NCBI GenBank assembly: GCA_900472575.1
Contig: UCIV01000043.1
Span: forward strand, 27,637-91,636
Direction of reading: 5' to 3'
DNA length: 64,000 nucleotides
Origin: Hyphomicrobiales bacterium
Lineage (GTDB): Bacteria > Pseudomonadota > Alphaproteobacteria > Rhizobiales > Rhizobiaceae
The first letter of the stretch is position 1, and each line of letters opens with the position of its first letter. The position numbers were made by a program, and so were the translations under genes. Shown here one piece after another: positions 1-7,797 of this stretch. Under the pieces are notes generated by a model. That model worked only from the letters and a program-made list of their open reading frames with translations. It searched no databases and was not told the DNA's origin.

Positions 1-207
1 GCAGCGATAGGCGTCTTCCGCCGTCTCCAGCTCTGCCTTCTCACGATATTCTCCAAGACGAAACCAGCCTGCGGCCCAACCGGGCGCGAGTTCCAGCGCC
101 TGTTCCATCAGTTCGGCGGCAGCGGCGAAGTCGCGACCTTCCGCCAACATGCGAGCGTAATCGGCACGACGGTCGGCGATCACATCGCCGGAAGAGAACT
201 GGCTCAT
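1..207 (-). CDS. TPR-containing protein, 5' part only (probably a TPR-methyltransferase)
   Basis: Only the first 69 residues are in the window; the gene runs off the left edge. The start ATG is at 207 and the frame stays open to base 1. The visible part holds one clear tetratricopeptide-like helix pair around residues 28-60 (FAAAAELMEQALELAPGW, then GWFRLGEYREKAEL). In rhizobia similar N-termini precede a SAM-dependent methyltransferase domain, but that domain is outside the window, so the methyltransferase call is only a guess. It is divergent from the small membrane protein gene at 355. Confidence 0.6.
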   Translation of the reverse strand, partial: MSQFSSGDVIADRRADYARMLAEGRDFAAAAELMEQALELAPGWAAGWFRLGEYREKAELETAEDAYRC

Positions 208-354
208 CGATATTGTCCTGAAATCATGCCGCTCATCGCCGAAGCCACAAAAAAACTCAAGTTCTATTTGAGAGGCGAACGTCAATGCCTATCTGACGGT
301 TGCAGGCGCTCGTCGCCGCGGCTATGGCATTTGAAGCAACGGAGACGGTCAAGA

Positions 355-621
355 ATGGCGGATGGTGTGAACAAGTTTCTCGGCGACTCGATCGGCCGGA
401 CGATCATCAAGCTGATCGTGGTCTGCCTGATCGTCGGTTTCGTGCTCGCCTTTTTCGGCTACACGCCGAACAATATCGTCGGCAGCCTTCGCTACCATTT
501 CTACGATATCCTGCATAACGGCTTCGATGCGCTGGGCGATATCGGCAATTACCTGCTTCTCGGTGCGATCGTGGTCATCCCGGTCTTCGTGGTTCTACGA
601 CTGATAAGCTATCGTCGCTGA
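355..621 (+). CDS. Small integral membrane protein, DUF6460-like
   Basis: An 88-residue protein with two hydrophobic helices, about residues 16-38 (TIIKLIVVCLIVGFVLAFFG) and 62-84, and a short polar linker between them. Length and sequence resemble the rhizobial DUF6460 family, whose function is unknown. An in-frame ATG lies upstream at 226, but I chose ATG 355 because a GGAGA motif precedes it at normal spacing and because the protein then has the family's usual length. The lipoprotein gene begins one base after its stop, so the two are probably co-transcribed. Confidence 0.75.
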   Translation: MADGVNKFLGDSIGRTIIKLIVVCLIVGFVLAFFGYTPNNIVGSLRYHFYDILHNGFDALGDIGNYLLLGAIVVIPVFVVLRLISYRR

Positions 622-622
622 C

Positions 623-1123
623 ATGACCGAGTTTTCCATTCCTTCGCGACGGGGTTTTCTCGTTCTTTCCGGCCTGACGCTTGGCGGTACCGGCCTTTTG
701 CTTGCCGGCTGTTCCACGACTGCCGTCATGACGCCGACGCCGGGTTCCGAGGACGATACGGTAGCTGCACTGCCGATGGTCAACACGCTACGCGCGTCCA
801 AGGGGCTCACCGCGCTTTCGCTCGATACGTCGGCGCGCAAGGCGGCAGGTATCCAAGCGATCCGAATGGCGAAGGCGCAGGAGATGAAGCACCTGATCGG
901 CTTCGGTGACGATTTCGGCGCACGGATGAAGAAGAGCGATGTGGCGCTGCCGGCAGCGGAAAACATCGCAGCCGGGCAGAAATCGGTGGAAGCCGCAGTG
1001 CAGGCCTGGATCGACAGTCCCAAGCATCTGGAAAACATGCTCGGGAACTATCGCGGGCTGGGCGTCGCCATGGCGCCGGCCAAGGACGGCAGGCCCTATT
1101 GGGCCATGGTGCTTTCGGGCTGA
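623..1123 (+). CDS. CAP/SCP-domain lipoprotein with Tat-like signal
   Basis: A 166-residue exported protein. Residues 8-31 hold a twin-arginine-like SRRGFLVLSG stretch followed by a lipobox ending at LLAGC, which suggests a lipid-anchored envelope protein. The rest matches the CAP (SCP/PR1) superfamily: an N-terminal helix with LRASKGL, then the MKHLIGFGDDFGARM region, AENIAAG, and AWIDSPKHLENML. The function of bacterial CAP proteins is mostly unknown; envelope or peptidoglycan roles are often suggested. It follows the DUF6460-like gene by one base and is convergent with pyrD, with no obvious terminator between them. Confidence 0.8.
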   Translation: MTEFSIPSRRGFLVLSGLTLGGTGLLLAGCSTTAVMTPTPGSEDDTVAALPMVNTLRASKGLTALSLDTSARKAAGIQAIRMAKAQEMKHLIGFGDDFGARMKKSDVALPAAENIAAGQKSVEAAVQAWIDSPKHLENMLGNYRGLGVAMAPAKDGRPYWAMVLSG

Positions 1124-2215
1124 TCAGATCGGCTGCGAGGCCCAGTGATCGACGCGGCTATCGCGCAGATCGCGGATCGAAGCGATGCCGTCACGGTCGA
1201 GCAGTTTCGACAGACCGCGATTGATATCGCCTGGCAGGGCTGGCCCTTCATAGACCATGCAGGAATAGACCTGAACGAGATCGGCACCTGCGCGGATCTT
1301 TTCCAATGCGTTCTCGGCGCTTCCCACGCCACCGACACCGATGATCGGGAGGTCCGACCCGACACGCTTGCGCATGCGGGCGAGCACCGCCGTAGACTTG
1401 GCGAATAGCGGAGCACCGGACATGCCGCCGGCCTGTTTTGCCTGAACCTGATCCTTAAGGCCTTCGCGCGAGAGCGTGGTGTTGGAGACGATCAGGCCGT
1501 CGAGATCATGGGTCAGCGCCTCTGCAGCCACATCGTCGAAGCCTTCTTCCGTCAGGTCCGGCGCGATCTTCAGGAAGACCGGCAGGCGCTTTCCGCCACG
1601 GTCCGCCTCTTCATTGCGGGCAGCAAGCACGGCCGAAAGAAGCGCCGCCAGGCTTTCACGCGCCTGCAGGTCACGCAGGCCGGGTGTGTTGGGCGAGGAA
1701 ATGTTGACGGTGAAGTAGGTCGCCAGCGAATAGAAACGCCGGATGCCCAGAACGTAATCGGCGATGCGATCGGCGCTGTCCTTGTTGGCGCCGATATTGA
1801 CCCCAACGATGCCCTTTGCGTTGCCACGGGCGCTGAGGCGCGCGAAAACCGCGTCATGACCCTGATTGTTGAAGCCGAAGCGGTTGATGACGGCGCGATC
1901 CTCGACCAGGCGGAAAAGCCGCGGCTTGTCATTGCCCACCTGCGGTTTCGGCGTCAGCGTGCCGACTTCGACATGGCCGAAGCCGAGCTTCAGAAGCGTA
2001 TCCGGCACTTCGGCATTCTTGTCGTAACCCGCGGCGAGACCGACCGGGTTTTCGAACCGGATGCCGGCAACTGTCTGTGCCAGACGTGGATCGGGCCTTG
2101 GCGGACAGACAGGCGAGATCCCGGTTTTCAGGGCGATAATCGACAGGTTATGGGCGATTTCGGGATCGAAAACGAAAAGGCTACGGGAGGCAATTCCCGC
2201 AAGGCGGCCAATCAT
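1124..2215 (-). CDS. pyrD: Dihydroorotate dehydrogenase, class 2 (quinone)
   Basis: Oxidises dihydroorotate to orotate in pyrimidine synthesis with quinone as acceptor, at the inner membrane. The protein has 363 residues, normal for class 2. The N-terminal hydrophobic segment (IGRLAGIASRSLFVFDPE), FENPVGLAAGYDKN, the FMN-site NRFGFNNQGHD, NISSPNTPGLRDLQ (region of the class 2 catalytic serine), and the phosphate-binding GVGGVGSAENALEKIRAGA all fit. Its ATG overlaps the stop of the upstream DUF952 gene by four bases (ATGA), so the two are translationally coupled. pyrE and pyrC lie about 45 kb away in this window. Confidence 0.97.
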   Translation of the reverse strand: MIGRLAGIASRSLFVFDPEIAHNLSIIALKTGISPVCPPRPDPRLAQTVAGIRFENPVGLAAGYDKNAEVPDTLLKLGFGHVEVGTLTPKPQVGNDKPRLFRLVEDRAVINRFGFNNQGHDAVFARLSARGNAKGIVGVNIGANKDSADRIADYVLGIRRFYSLATYFTVNISSPNTPGLRDLQARESLAALLSAVLAARNEEADRGGKRLPVFLKIAPDLTEEGFDDVAAEALTHDLDGLIVSNTTLSREGLKDQVQAKQAGGMSGAPLFAKSTAVLARMRKRVGSDLPIIGVGGVGSAENALEKIRAGADLVQVYSCMVYEGPALPGDINRGLSKLLDRDGIASIRDLRDSRVDHWASQPI

Positions 2216-2562
2216 GGCATTTTCTCCGGAAAGGCATGCTGGCCGTCAACGCCGATCAGGAGTGGCATCTCCCAGATCACCGCCGAAAGCGGCAGGCTGC
2301 CATAAAGGTGAGGGAAAAGATCGCCGCCACGGGACGGCTCGAATTTCAGGTCTTCGCCAAGAGGACGCGAATCCACCGCGACCAGCATCAGTCCGGTCAT
2401 GCCGGCGAAATGCAGTCTTGCCGTTTCGCGTGCCTGGGTGCCGGTGGAAAAATGGATATAACCGTCACGGTGATCGATCTCGGCCCCTTCGAAGACGCCC
2501 CTCGCCTTGGCTTCCCTCCAGATGGTTTCGGGCACGATCTTGTAAACGGTATCCGTCATCAC
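2212..2562 (-). CDS. DUF952 family protein
   Basis: A 116-residue soluble protein whose TVYKIVPETIWREAKARGVF start, the DGYIHFSTGTQARETARLHF core and the FPHLYGSLPLSAV stretch are typical of DUF952. The family is widespread and uncharacterised; its fold has been compared with glutathione-S-transferase-like or ADP-ribosyltransferase-like folds, but I cannot assign a reaction. It is the first gene of an operon with pyrD (ATGA overlap), an arrangement that recurs in rhizobia and could mean a link to nucleotide metabolism, though this may be simple co-transcription. Confidence 0.85.
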   Translation of the reverse strand: MMTDTVYKIVPETIWREAKARGVFEGAEIDHRDGYIHFSTGTQARETARLHFAGMTGLMLVAVDSRPLGEDLKFEPSRGGDLFPHLYGSLPLSAVIWEMPLLIGVDGQHAFPEKMP

Positions 2563-2690
2563 ACATCTCCATTGAGATTTAGGGCCTGTGAGAACTTTGA
2601 GGCCTGCGAACCCGTTAGAGCAGATAAGCGGCGTTGCGGATCGTTTGCCGCAAAGGCGGCTAAAAGTCCATTACTATCGGAGGAGACAAA

Positions 2691-3101
2691 ATGCGCATTT
2701 CGGCAATCAGCATTGCTGCCGCCTCTCTGACCGGTGCCTTGCTCTTTTCAACGGGGACAGAGGCACAGCAGAGGTTCCAGCTTGAGCAGACGGACCAGGG
2801 CATCGTGCGGCTGGACACGGAGACCGGGGCGATCACCACCTGCGGCCAAGAAAACAACGAGTTGACCTGCCGGATGGCACCGGACGAGCGCGCGGCGTAT
2901 GAGAAGGAACTCGACCTCCTGGAAAAACGCGTAACGGCGCTGGAGGAACGGATCAGCCAGACACCGCCGGGGCGCTTGCCGAGCGACGCGGAGGTTGACC
3001 GGTCGCTATCGATCATGGAGCGTTTCATGCGGACTTTCATGGGTATCGTGCGCGAATTTACCGGAGAGCCGAACCCCGCGCCGCAACCGGACAGAACCTG
3101 A
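2691..3101 (+). CDS. Secreted or periplasmic protein of unknown function
   Basis: A 136-residue protein with a signal peptide (residues 1-25, cut near TEAQQ). A short core follows with QGIVRLDTETGAITTCG, a form seen in many small rhizobial periplasmic proteins, then a charged predicted coiled coil (about residues 60-90, YEKELDLLEKRVTALEERIS). An excellent GGAGG precedes the ATG by seven bases. I do not recognise a named family. It lies upstream of, and may share a promoter with, the response regulator at 3286, but 184 bases separate them. Confidence 0.7.
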   Translation: MRISAISIAAASLTGALLFSTGTEAQQRFQLEQTDQGIVRLDTETGAITTCGQENNELTCRMAPDERAAYEKELDLLEKRVTALEERISQTPPGRLPSDAEVDRSLSIMERFMRTFMGIVREFTGEPNPAPQPDRT

Positions 3102-3285
3102 CGCGCCAAGCGACCTGTCGCAGAATCGATACAGATCACGGAAGGCTCCACTCGCAGAAGATGTGCAGCAGCCGAACGTCACCCTTGTTTCGGTTCGTCA
3201 ACGGCGTTACAAATTGACGCAGGCCTTGAGGAGGGCCCGGGATCTTCATCCCAGCACAACTATGCCTTTGGGAGGAGGCGTGGGA

Positions 3286-3933
3286 ATGCAGACACTCAAA
3301 ATCATCATCGCAGACGATCATCCCCTGTTTCGCGGCGCGCTCGTGCAGACGCTTCAGGCCATGGCGGAGGATGTCACCATCATCGAATGCGGCGAGTTTT
3401 CCGCCGCGCTCAAGGCAGCAGACGAGCATGCGGATGCCGACCTGATGCTGCTCGATCTCGCCATGCCCGGGGTCAGCGGGTTTTCCGGGCTGATGACATT
3501 GAGGGCACAGTTTTCAGCGCTTCCGATTGTCATCGTATCGGCGACCGACGACAGCGGCACGGTGCGCCGGTCGATCGAACTGGGGGCATCCGGCTTCATT
3601 CCGAAATCATCCGGCCTCGACGACATCCGCATGGCGGTCAAGACCGTGCTCGACGGCGGGATATTCTCACCCGGCAGCGACGCCAGCCAGCCGGAGGACG
3701 ATCCGATGCTGATCGAAATTCTCGACCGGCTGAAGACGCTGACACCGCAGCAGAACAGGGTGCTGACCATGCTTGCCGAAGGCCTGCTCAACAAGCAGAT
3801 CGCCTACGAGCTTGGCGTCTCGGAAGCGACGATCAAGGCACATGTCTCGGCAATCCTTCTGAAGCTCAATGTCGACAGCCGGACTCAGGCTGTGATCAAG
3901 CTCGGAAAGATCAACATGGCCATGGTGGCGTAA
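3286..3933 (+). CDS. NarL/FixJ-type response regulator (REC + LuxR HTH)
   Basis: A 215-residue DNA-binding response regulator. The receiver domain (residues 1-120) has the acidic pair D10-D11, the phospho-acceptor D57 (LMLLDLAMPG), S85 and K107. The C-terminal LuxR-type helix-turn-helix (about 145-210) carries LTPQQNRVLTMLAEGLLNKQIA and VSEATIKAHVSAIL. Longer in-frame starts exist, but GGAGGAGG at 3271-3278 sits seven bases before ATG 3286, which also gives the canonical receiver N-terminus. No histidine kinase gene is adjacent, so it is an orphan regulator here. Its targets are unknown. Confidence 0.9.
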   Translation: MQTLKIIIADDHPLFRGALVQTLQAMAEDVTIIECGEFSAALKAADEHADADLMLLDLAMPGVSGFSGLMTLRAQFSALPIVIVSATDDSGTVRRSIELGASGFIPKSSGLDDIRMAVKTVLDGGIFSPGSDASQPEDDPMLIEILDRLKTLTPQQNRVLTMLAEGLLNKQIAYELGVSEATIKAHVSAILLKLNVDSRTQAVIKLGKINMAMVA

Positions 3934-4133
3934 GTAGAAAAAGGATTTTATTCCTCTTCGAGCTTTACGTTCACGTGACCTTCGGCTAAAATCAGGCGTG
4001 CCGGAGACGCTCTTTGGCATTGACGCAGAATGCCGGGATCGGTGAGCGCGTCACCTCTGATTGAAGGCTGCATGGCGCCCCTCTTCAAGCGGTCGCGGAC
4101 TGGAGCCTTGTAAAGGCCGGGGCACGGGCGAAA

Positions 4134-4796
4134 ATGCTGTCACATGACGCCATATGGAACGCGATCGACAGGCTTGCCGAACGTCATCAACTGACGCCAT
4201 CCGGGCTTGCGAGGCGGGCTGGACTGGATCCTACCTCGTTCAATCGTTCAAAGCGTCTGGGGCCTGACGGGCGGCTGCGCTGGCCCTCGACGGAATCGAT
4301 CTCGAAAGTACTCGATGCCACCGGGGCCACGATCGACCAATTCATGAGCTATCTGCCCGCTGGCGGCCGCAACCAGATACCCGAGGGTAATTTTCCGCCG
4401 CAGGCCGGGAATATTCCGCTGCTAGGCTTTGCCCAGGCGGGAGCAGGCGGCTTTTTCGACGATGGTGGATTTCCGGCCGGACAGGGCTGGGATGTCGTCG
4501 AGTTTCCCGTCGATCCGTCACGCAAGGTGGGCGTCTATGCGCTCGAAGTTCAGGGGGAATCGATGATGCCGCTCTATCGCGACGGTGACGTGCTGATTGT
4601 CGAGCCGGGGGCGCAGGTGAGACGCGGCGACCGCGTCGTGTTGAAAACCAAGGAGGGTGAAGTGATGGCCAAGGTGCTGGCACGCCAGAGCCCGAAAAGC
4701 GTCGAAGTGATGTCGCTCAACCCGGAGCATCCCAACCGGACCTTTGATCTTGCCGATGTGGAGTGGATGGCCCGCATAATCTGGGCGAGCCAGTGA
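4134..4796 (+). CDS. HTH / S24 peptidase-domain transcriptional regulator (LexA/CI-like)
   Basis: A 220-residue repressor-like protein. Residues 1-70 form an XRE-like DNA-binding domain (QLTPSGLARRAGLDPTSFNRSK). The C-terminal S24 domain keeps the Ser/Lys dyad: S143 in GESMMPLYRDGD and K180 in KEGEVMAKVLA. A possible self-cleavage site is A102-G103 in GFAQAGAGG. LexA itself usually has a winged-helix N-terminus, so this is a paralogue rather than lexA. There are no phage genes around it, which argues against a prophage CI repressor. Targets cannot be read from the sequence. Confidence 0.85.
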   Translation: MLSHDAIWNAIDRLAERHQLTPSGLARRAGLDPTSFNRSKRLGPDGRLRWPSTESISKVLDATGATIDQFMSYLPAGGRNQIPEGNFPPQAGNIPLLGFAQAGAGGFFDDGGFPAGQGWDVVEFPVDPSRKVGVYALEVQGESMMPLYRDGDVLIVEPGAQVRRGDRVVLKTKEGEVMAKVLARQSPKSVEVMSLNPEHPNRTFDLADVEWMARIIWASQ

Positions 4797-4841
4797 GGCC
4801 CTTGCTTTCTCGGTTACGGGAGACAGGAACAAATTCCCAGC

Positions 4842-5717
4842 TCAATATAACCCGTTTGGAAAATAGCGCAGATAAAGATCCTGCAGCCTGCCGTTACGGG
4901 ACAGCTCGGCGAGCGCCTGATCGAAGGCCGAGACCAGAAGCGGGTCGGTGCGACGCACCATGACGGACAGGCCCTCGCCCAGGAATTTTTCCGAAAGATA
5001 AGGGCCGTCGAAAAGCATGCAGCATTTTTCAGAAGCGTCGCTGGCGACCCAGAAGGGCAATCTCAATCCATCGGAAAAAACGGCGTCGATCTTTTTTTCC
5101 TTCAAGGCCGTAGTCATTGCCTCACCGGTTTCGAACGGCACGGCGATGATGCCTGGAAAAAATGCCTTGAGCATCGCCTCATGTGCGGTTTCCTTGACTA
5201 CGCCGACACGACGCCCGGCGAGTGCTGCAGCAGTGTCGCCCGGTATGTCGGCCGAGCGGCTTTTGGCAAAACGCGCCGGGATGCCGATATAGGAGCGGGA
5301 GAACAAAAAACGCTCCCGCCGGTCCTGATTGACCGCGATGCCCGCCATCACCGCCTCACCGCCATTGGCCTCCAACGTCCTTTCCAGTTCGTCGAACGGT
5401 ATGGACTGGATCTGGCATTTGGCCTCAAGCTTTAGTTCAGCACAGATTTCGCGGGCAAGATCGACGTTGAAACCGGATAGGCGCCCCGTCTGGTCGGTGA
5501 AGTTGAAGGGCGGAAAATCAACGGTTGTCAGAATGCGCAGGCGAACGATCGTCGACAGATCCGGGCGAGCCACGCGTTCGCGGCTGTCGAACATCAGCGG
5601 CAGGCGATTTCCGCTTTCGGATGCAAGGCTCGTCCCGGGTGATGCGAAAGCGGCCACCAACATCACGAAAGCTGCAAAGAGATCGCGCGCCCCCCGCCAA
5701 ACTAGGGATGTAATCAT
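4842..5717 (-). CDS. Periplasmic amino-acid-type solute-binding protein (SBP family 3)
   Basis: A 291-residue exported protein of the ABC-transporter SBP_bac_3 family. A signal peptide or anchor spans about residues 8-33. The binding domain follows with LRILTTVDFPPFNF, the family's DLAREICAELKLEAKC, and a hinge region ending in DAVFSDGLRLPFWV. GAGG seven bases before ATG 5717 favours that start over the ATG four codons upstream. There are no permease or ATPase genes next to it, so it may serve a distant transporter or act as a sensor input. It is divergent from the glycosyltransferase gene at 5798. Confidence 0.85.
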   Translation of the reverse strand: MITSLVWRGARDLFAAFVMLVAAFASPGTSLASESGNRLPLMFDSRERVARPDLSTIVRLRILTTVDFPPFNFTDQTGRLSGFNVDLAREICAELKLEAKCQIQSIPFDELERTLEANGGEAVMAGIAVNQDRRERFLFSRSYIGIPARFAKSRSADIPGDTAAALAGRRVGVVKETAHEAMLKAFFPGIIAVPFETGEAMTTALKEKKIDAVFSDGLRLPFWVASDASEKCCMLFDGPYLSEKFLGEGLSVMVRRTDPLLVSAFDQALAELSRNGRLQDLYLRYFPNGLY

Positions 5718-5797
5718 CCGGTGCCTCATTATGATCGTCTGCGGGTCAGGCAGGAGCGCCCCTATCGGGTGCTCCTTGGGGACGGTGTAACAGAACC

Positions 5798-7747
5798 ATG
5801 CGCTTCGGGGAATATCCGCCGCAGGGATCGGCGGTCTGTGACGATGAGCCTGCCACGAGCTTGCCGAACGGCGGTTCAGAGGACCGGCAGGCCAATGACC
5901 AAGAGTTTCGCGGCGACGCCGATCCGGATCCTCCGGAAGCTGAGGCCGCGGTTCTTGCTGCTCTCGGTTTCTCCAAGCCGATGATTGCCCGAATGCGCGA
6001 GCGGGCGCTGCGTCACGGCACGTCGATCGAGGCCGAGCTGCTGCGCTCCGGCGAGGTGCGCGAAGAGGCTTATTACGGCGCGATCGCGCGGTTGCTGCGG
6101 TTGCCTTTCATCGACACGATCGATCCTCGCCTTGTGCAGGACGCAATGACGCTGGACAGCCAGCTTATACGTCCGACCATGATCCGGCTTGCTCATCGCA
6201 GTCGGGCGCCGGAAACCGTCATCGTGCCGGAGGCGGCGCGACTGGCAGAACTTGCCGCAGCCCTGACCACCATGCCCATGCTCGGCCGGAACCTTGCCAT
6301 CACGACACCAGGCGCCATTCGCAAGGCGGTGTGGGCTGCGGGAGCCGGACGGCGCGGGCAGGAAACGACCAACGGGCTTTTCGAGCGGCAACCGGCTTTT
6401 TCCGCCCGGACGGTGCTTTCGGGTAAGCAGGGATTTTTCGCAGGCGCGCTCGTCGCCGGAACGATTGCGGCCTTCCTCATCATACCGGTCGTGACGCTTC
6501 TCAGCCTGCATATCATTCTGTCGCTGACCTATCTTGCTTCGCTATTGCTGCGGCTGACGGCGCTTGCTTTGAAGATGCATCTGCCGAGCCCTGCTACCAG
6601 GTTCAACCTGAAAGCCGGCCCGTTACCGCGCTACACTGTCATGGTGGCGCTTTACCGAGAAGCCCCCGTCGTCGGCCAACTCATAGCCTGCCTCGAACGG
6701 CTCGACTGGCCCCATACACTCATCGATATCAAGCTCGTCTGCGAAGACGACGACGCCGAGACGATTGCCGCGCTGACCGCGCTTGAACTTGGACCACAGT
6801 TCGAAATCGTCACTGTGCCGCCAATCGGTCCGCGAACCAAGCCAAAGGCACTTACCTATGCGCTCTCTTCGGCACGGGGTGAATTTCTGGCCATATATGA
6901 CGCGGAAGACCGGCCGCACCCGCTGCAACTGCGCGAAGCGCACGCGACCTTTGTAAACGGGCCGCCCAACCTGGCCTGCCTGCAGGCGCCGCTGATCATT
7001 GCCAATGCCCGGAAATCACCGCTCAGCGCACTGTTCTCGCTTGAATATTCCGCACTGTTCAGGGGCCTTCTACCAATGCTCGCCAGACGACGAATGCCCC
7101 TGCCGCTCGGAGGAACGTCCAACCATTTCAAAACCGAAATATTGAAGAAAGTCGGCGGCTGGGATCCATATAATGTGACCGAGGACGCAGATATGGGGCT
7201 GCGCCTCTATCGGCTCGGCTACCGTTCGGACGTGTTGACCTGCCAGACACTGGAGGACGCGCCGGTGCAGGTTTCCGTCTGGATGGCGCAACGCGCCCGC
7301 TGGTATAAAGGCTGGCTGCAGACATGGCTGGTGCTGATGCGCGATCCGGCGAGGTTGATGCGGGAGATGGGCCTGCCCGCTTTTGTGACTTTCCAGCTGA
7401 TGGTGGGCGGGATGCTGATCTCGGCATTGCTTCACCCGTTGATCTTCGTTTTCCTCTGGCTCGGGGCATCGGCGATGCTCGACGCGCCCAAAAACGATCT
7501 GCCACTCGGTGTCGTCTCACTGTTCGTCATGGATTTCGTCAACATCCTCGGAAGCTACCTGATCTTCCTGGGACTGGGGGTCGGTTCGATGATCGACCAT
7601 GAAAAGCGCCAGATCGGCTGGCGATGGGTGATGGTGCCATTCTACTGGCTGATGATCTCGGCTGCAGCTTGGCGGGCGGTGATCGAACTCAAGACCAATC
7701 CGTTCCATTGGAACAAAACACCGCATGCGCCGACATCAACAGACTGA
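5798..7747 (+). CDS. Membrane glycosyltransferase (GT2) with N-terminal GspE/MshEN-like domain
   Basis: A 649-residue protein in two parts. Residues about 48-155 resemble the type II secretion ATPase N-terminal (MshEN) fold: ALRHGTSIEAELLRSG, then YYGAIARLLRLPFID. Two membrane helices follow (about 212-258), then a processive-type GT2 catalytic domain with D368-A-E-D371, TED at 461-463 and QxxRW at 498-502 (QRARW), and C-terminal membrane helices. These are the motifs of cellulose/curdlan/NfrB-like beta-glycan synthases. MshEN domains often bind cyclic di-GMP, so second-messenger control is plausible but unproven. The RBS is weak (GGGGACGG about 12 bases upstream). A GH5 glycosidase gene converges on it. 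The sugar and product are unknown. Confidence 0.88.
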   Translation: MRFGEYPPQGSAVCDDEPATSLPNGGSEDRQANDQEFRGDADPDPPEAEAAVLAALGFSKPMIARMRERALRHGTSIEAELLRSGEVREEAYYGAIARLLRLPFIDTIDPRLVQDAMTLDSQLIRPTMIRLAHRSRAPETVIVPEAARLAELAAALTTMPMLGRNLAITTPGAIRKAVWAAGAGRRGQETTNGLFERQPAFSARTVLSGKQGFFAGALVAGTIAAFLIIPVVTLLSLHIILSLTYLASLLLRLTALALKMHLPSPATRFNLKAGPLPRYTVMVALYREAPVVGQLIACLERLDWPHTLIDIKLVCEDDDAETIAALTALELGPQFEIVTVPPIGPRTKPKALTYALSSARGEFLAIYDAEDRPHPLQLREAHATFVNGPPNLACLQAPLIIANARKSPLSALFSLEYSALFRGLLPMLARRRMPLPLGGTSNHFKTEILKKVGGWDPYNVTEDADMGLRLYRLGYRSDVLTCQTLEDAPVQVSVWMAQRARWYKGWLQTWLVLMRDPARLMREMGLPAFVTFQLMVGGMLISALLHPLIFVFLWLGASAMLDAPKNDLPLGVVSLFVMDFVNILGSYLIFLGLGVGSMIDHEKRQIGWRWVMVPFYWLMISAAAWRAVIELKTNPFHWNKTPHAPTSTD

Positions 7748-7797
7748 AACCGCATGACGACAATTTCCGTCGAATGCATCCAGACGTTTTACCGGCC

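Noticed and set aside
226..354. N-terminal extension of the DUF6460-like gene from ATG 226
   Set aside because: The extra 43 residues are polar and arginine-rich with no similarity to the family, while ATG 355 has a GGAGA ribosome-binding site and gives the usual length.
1508..2305. Long plus-strand open frame opposite pyrD
   Set aside because: It is a mirror frame of pyrD, typical in GC-rich DNA. pyrD is unmistakable by its motifs.
4134..4796. Prophage CI repressor or LexA
   Set aside because: No phage genes nearby, and the N-terminal domain is XRE-like rather than the LexA winged helix.
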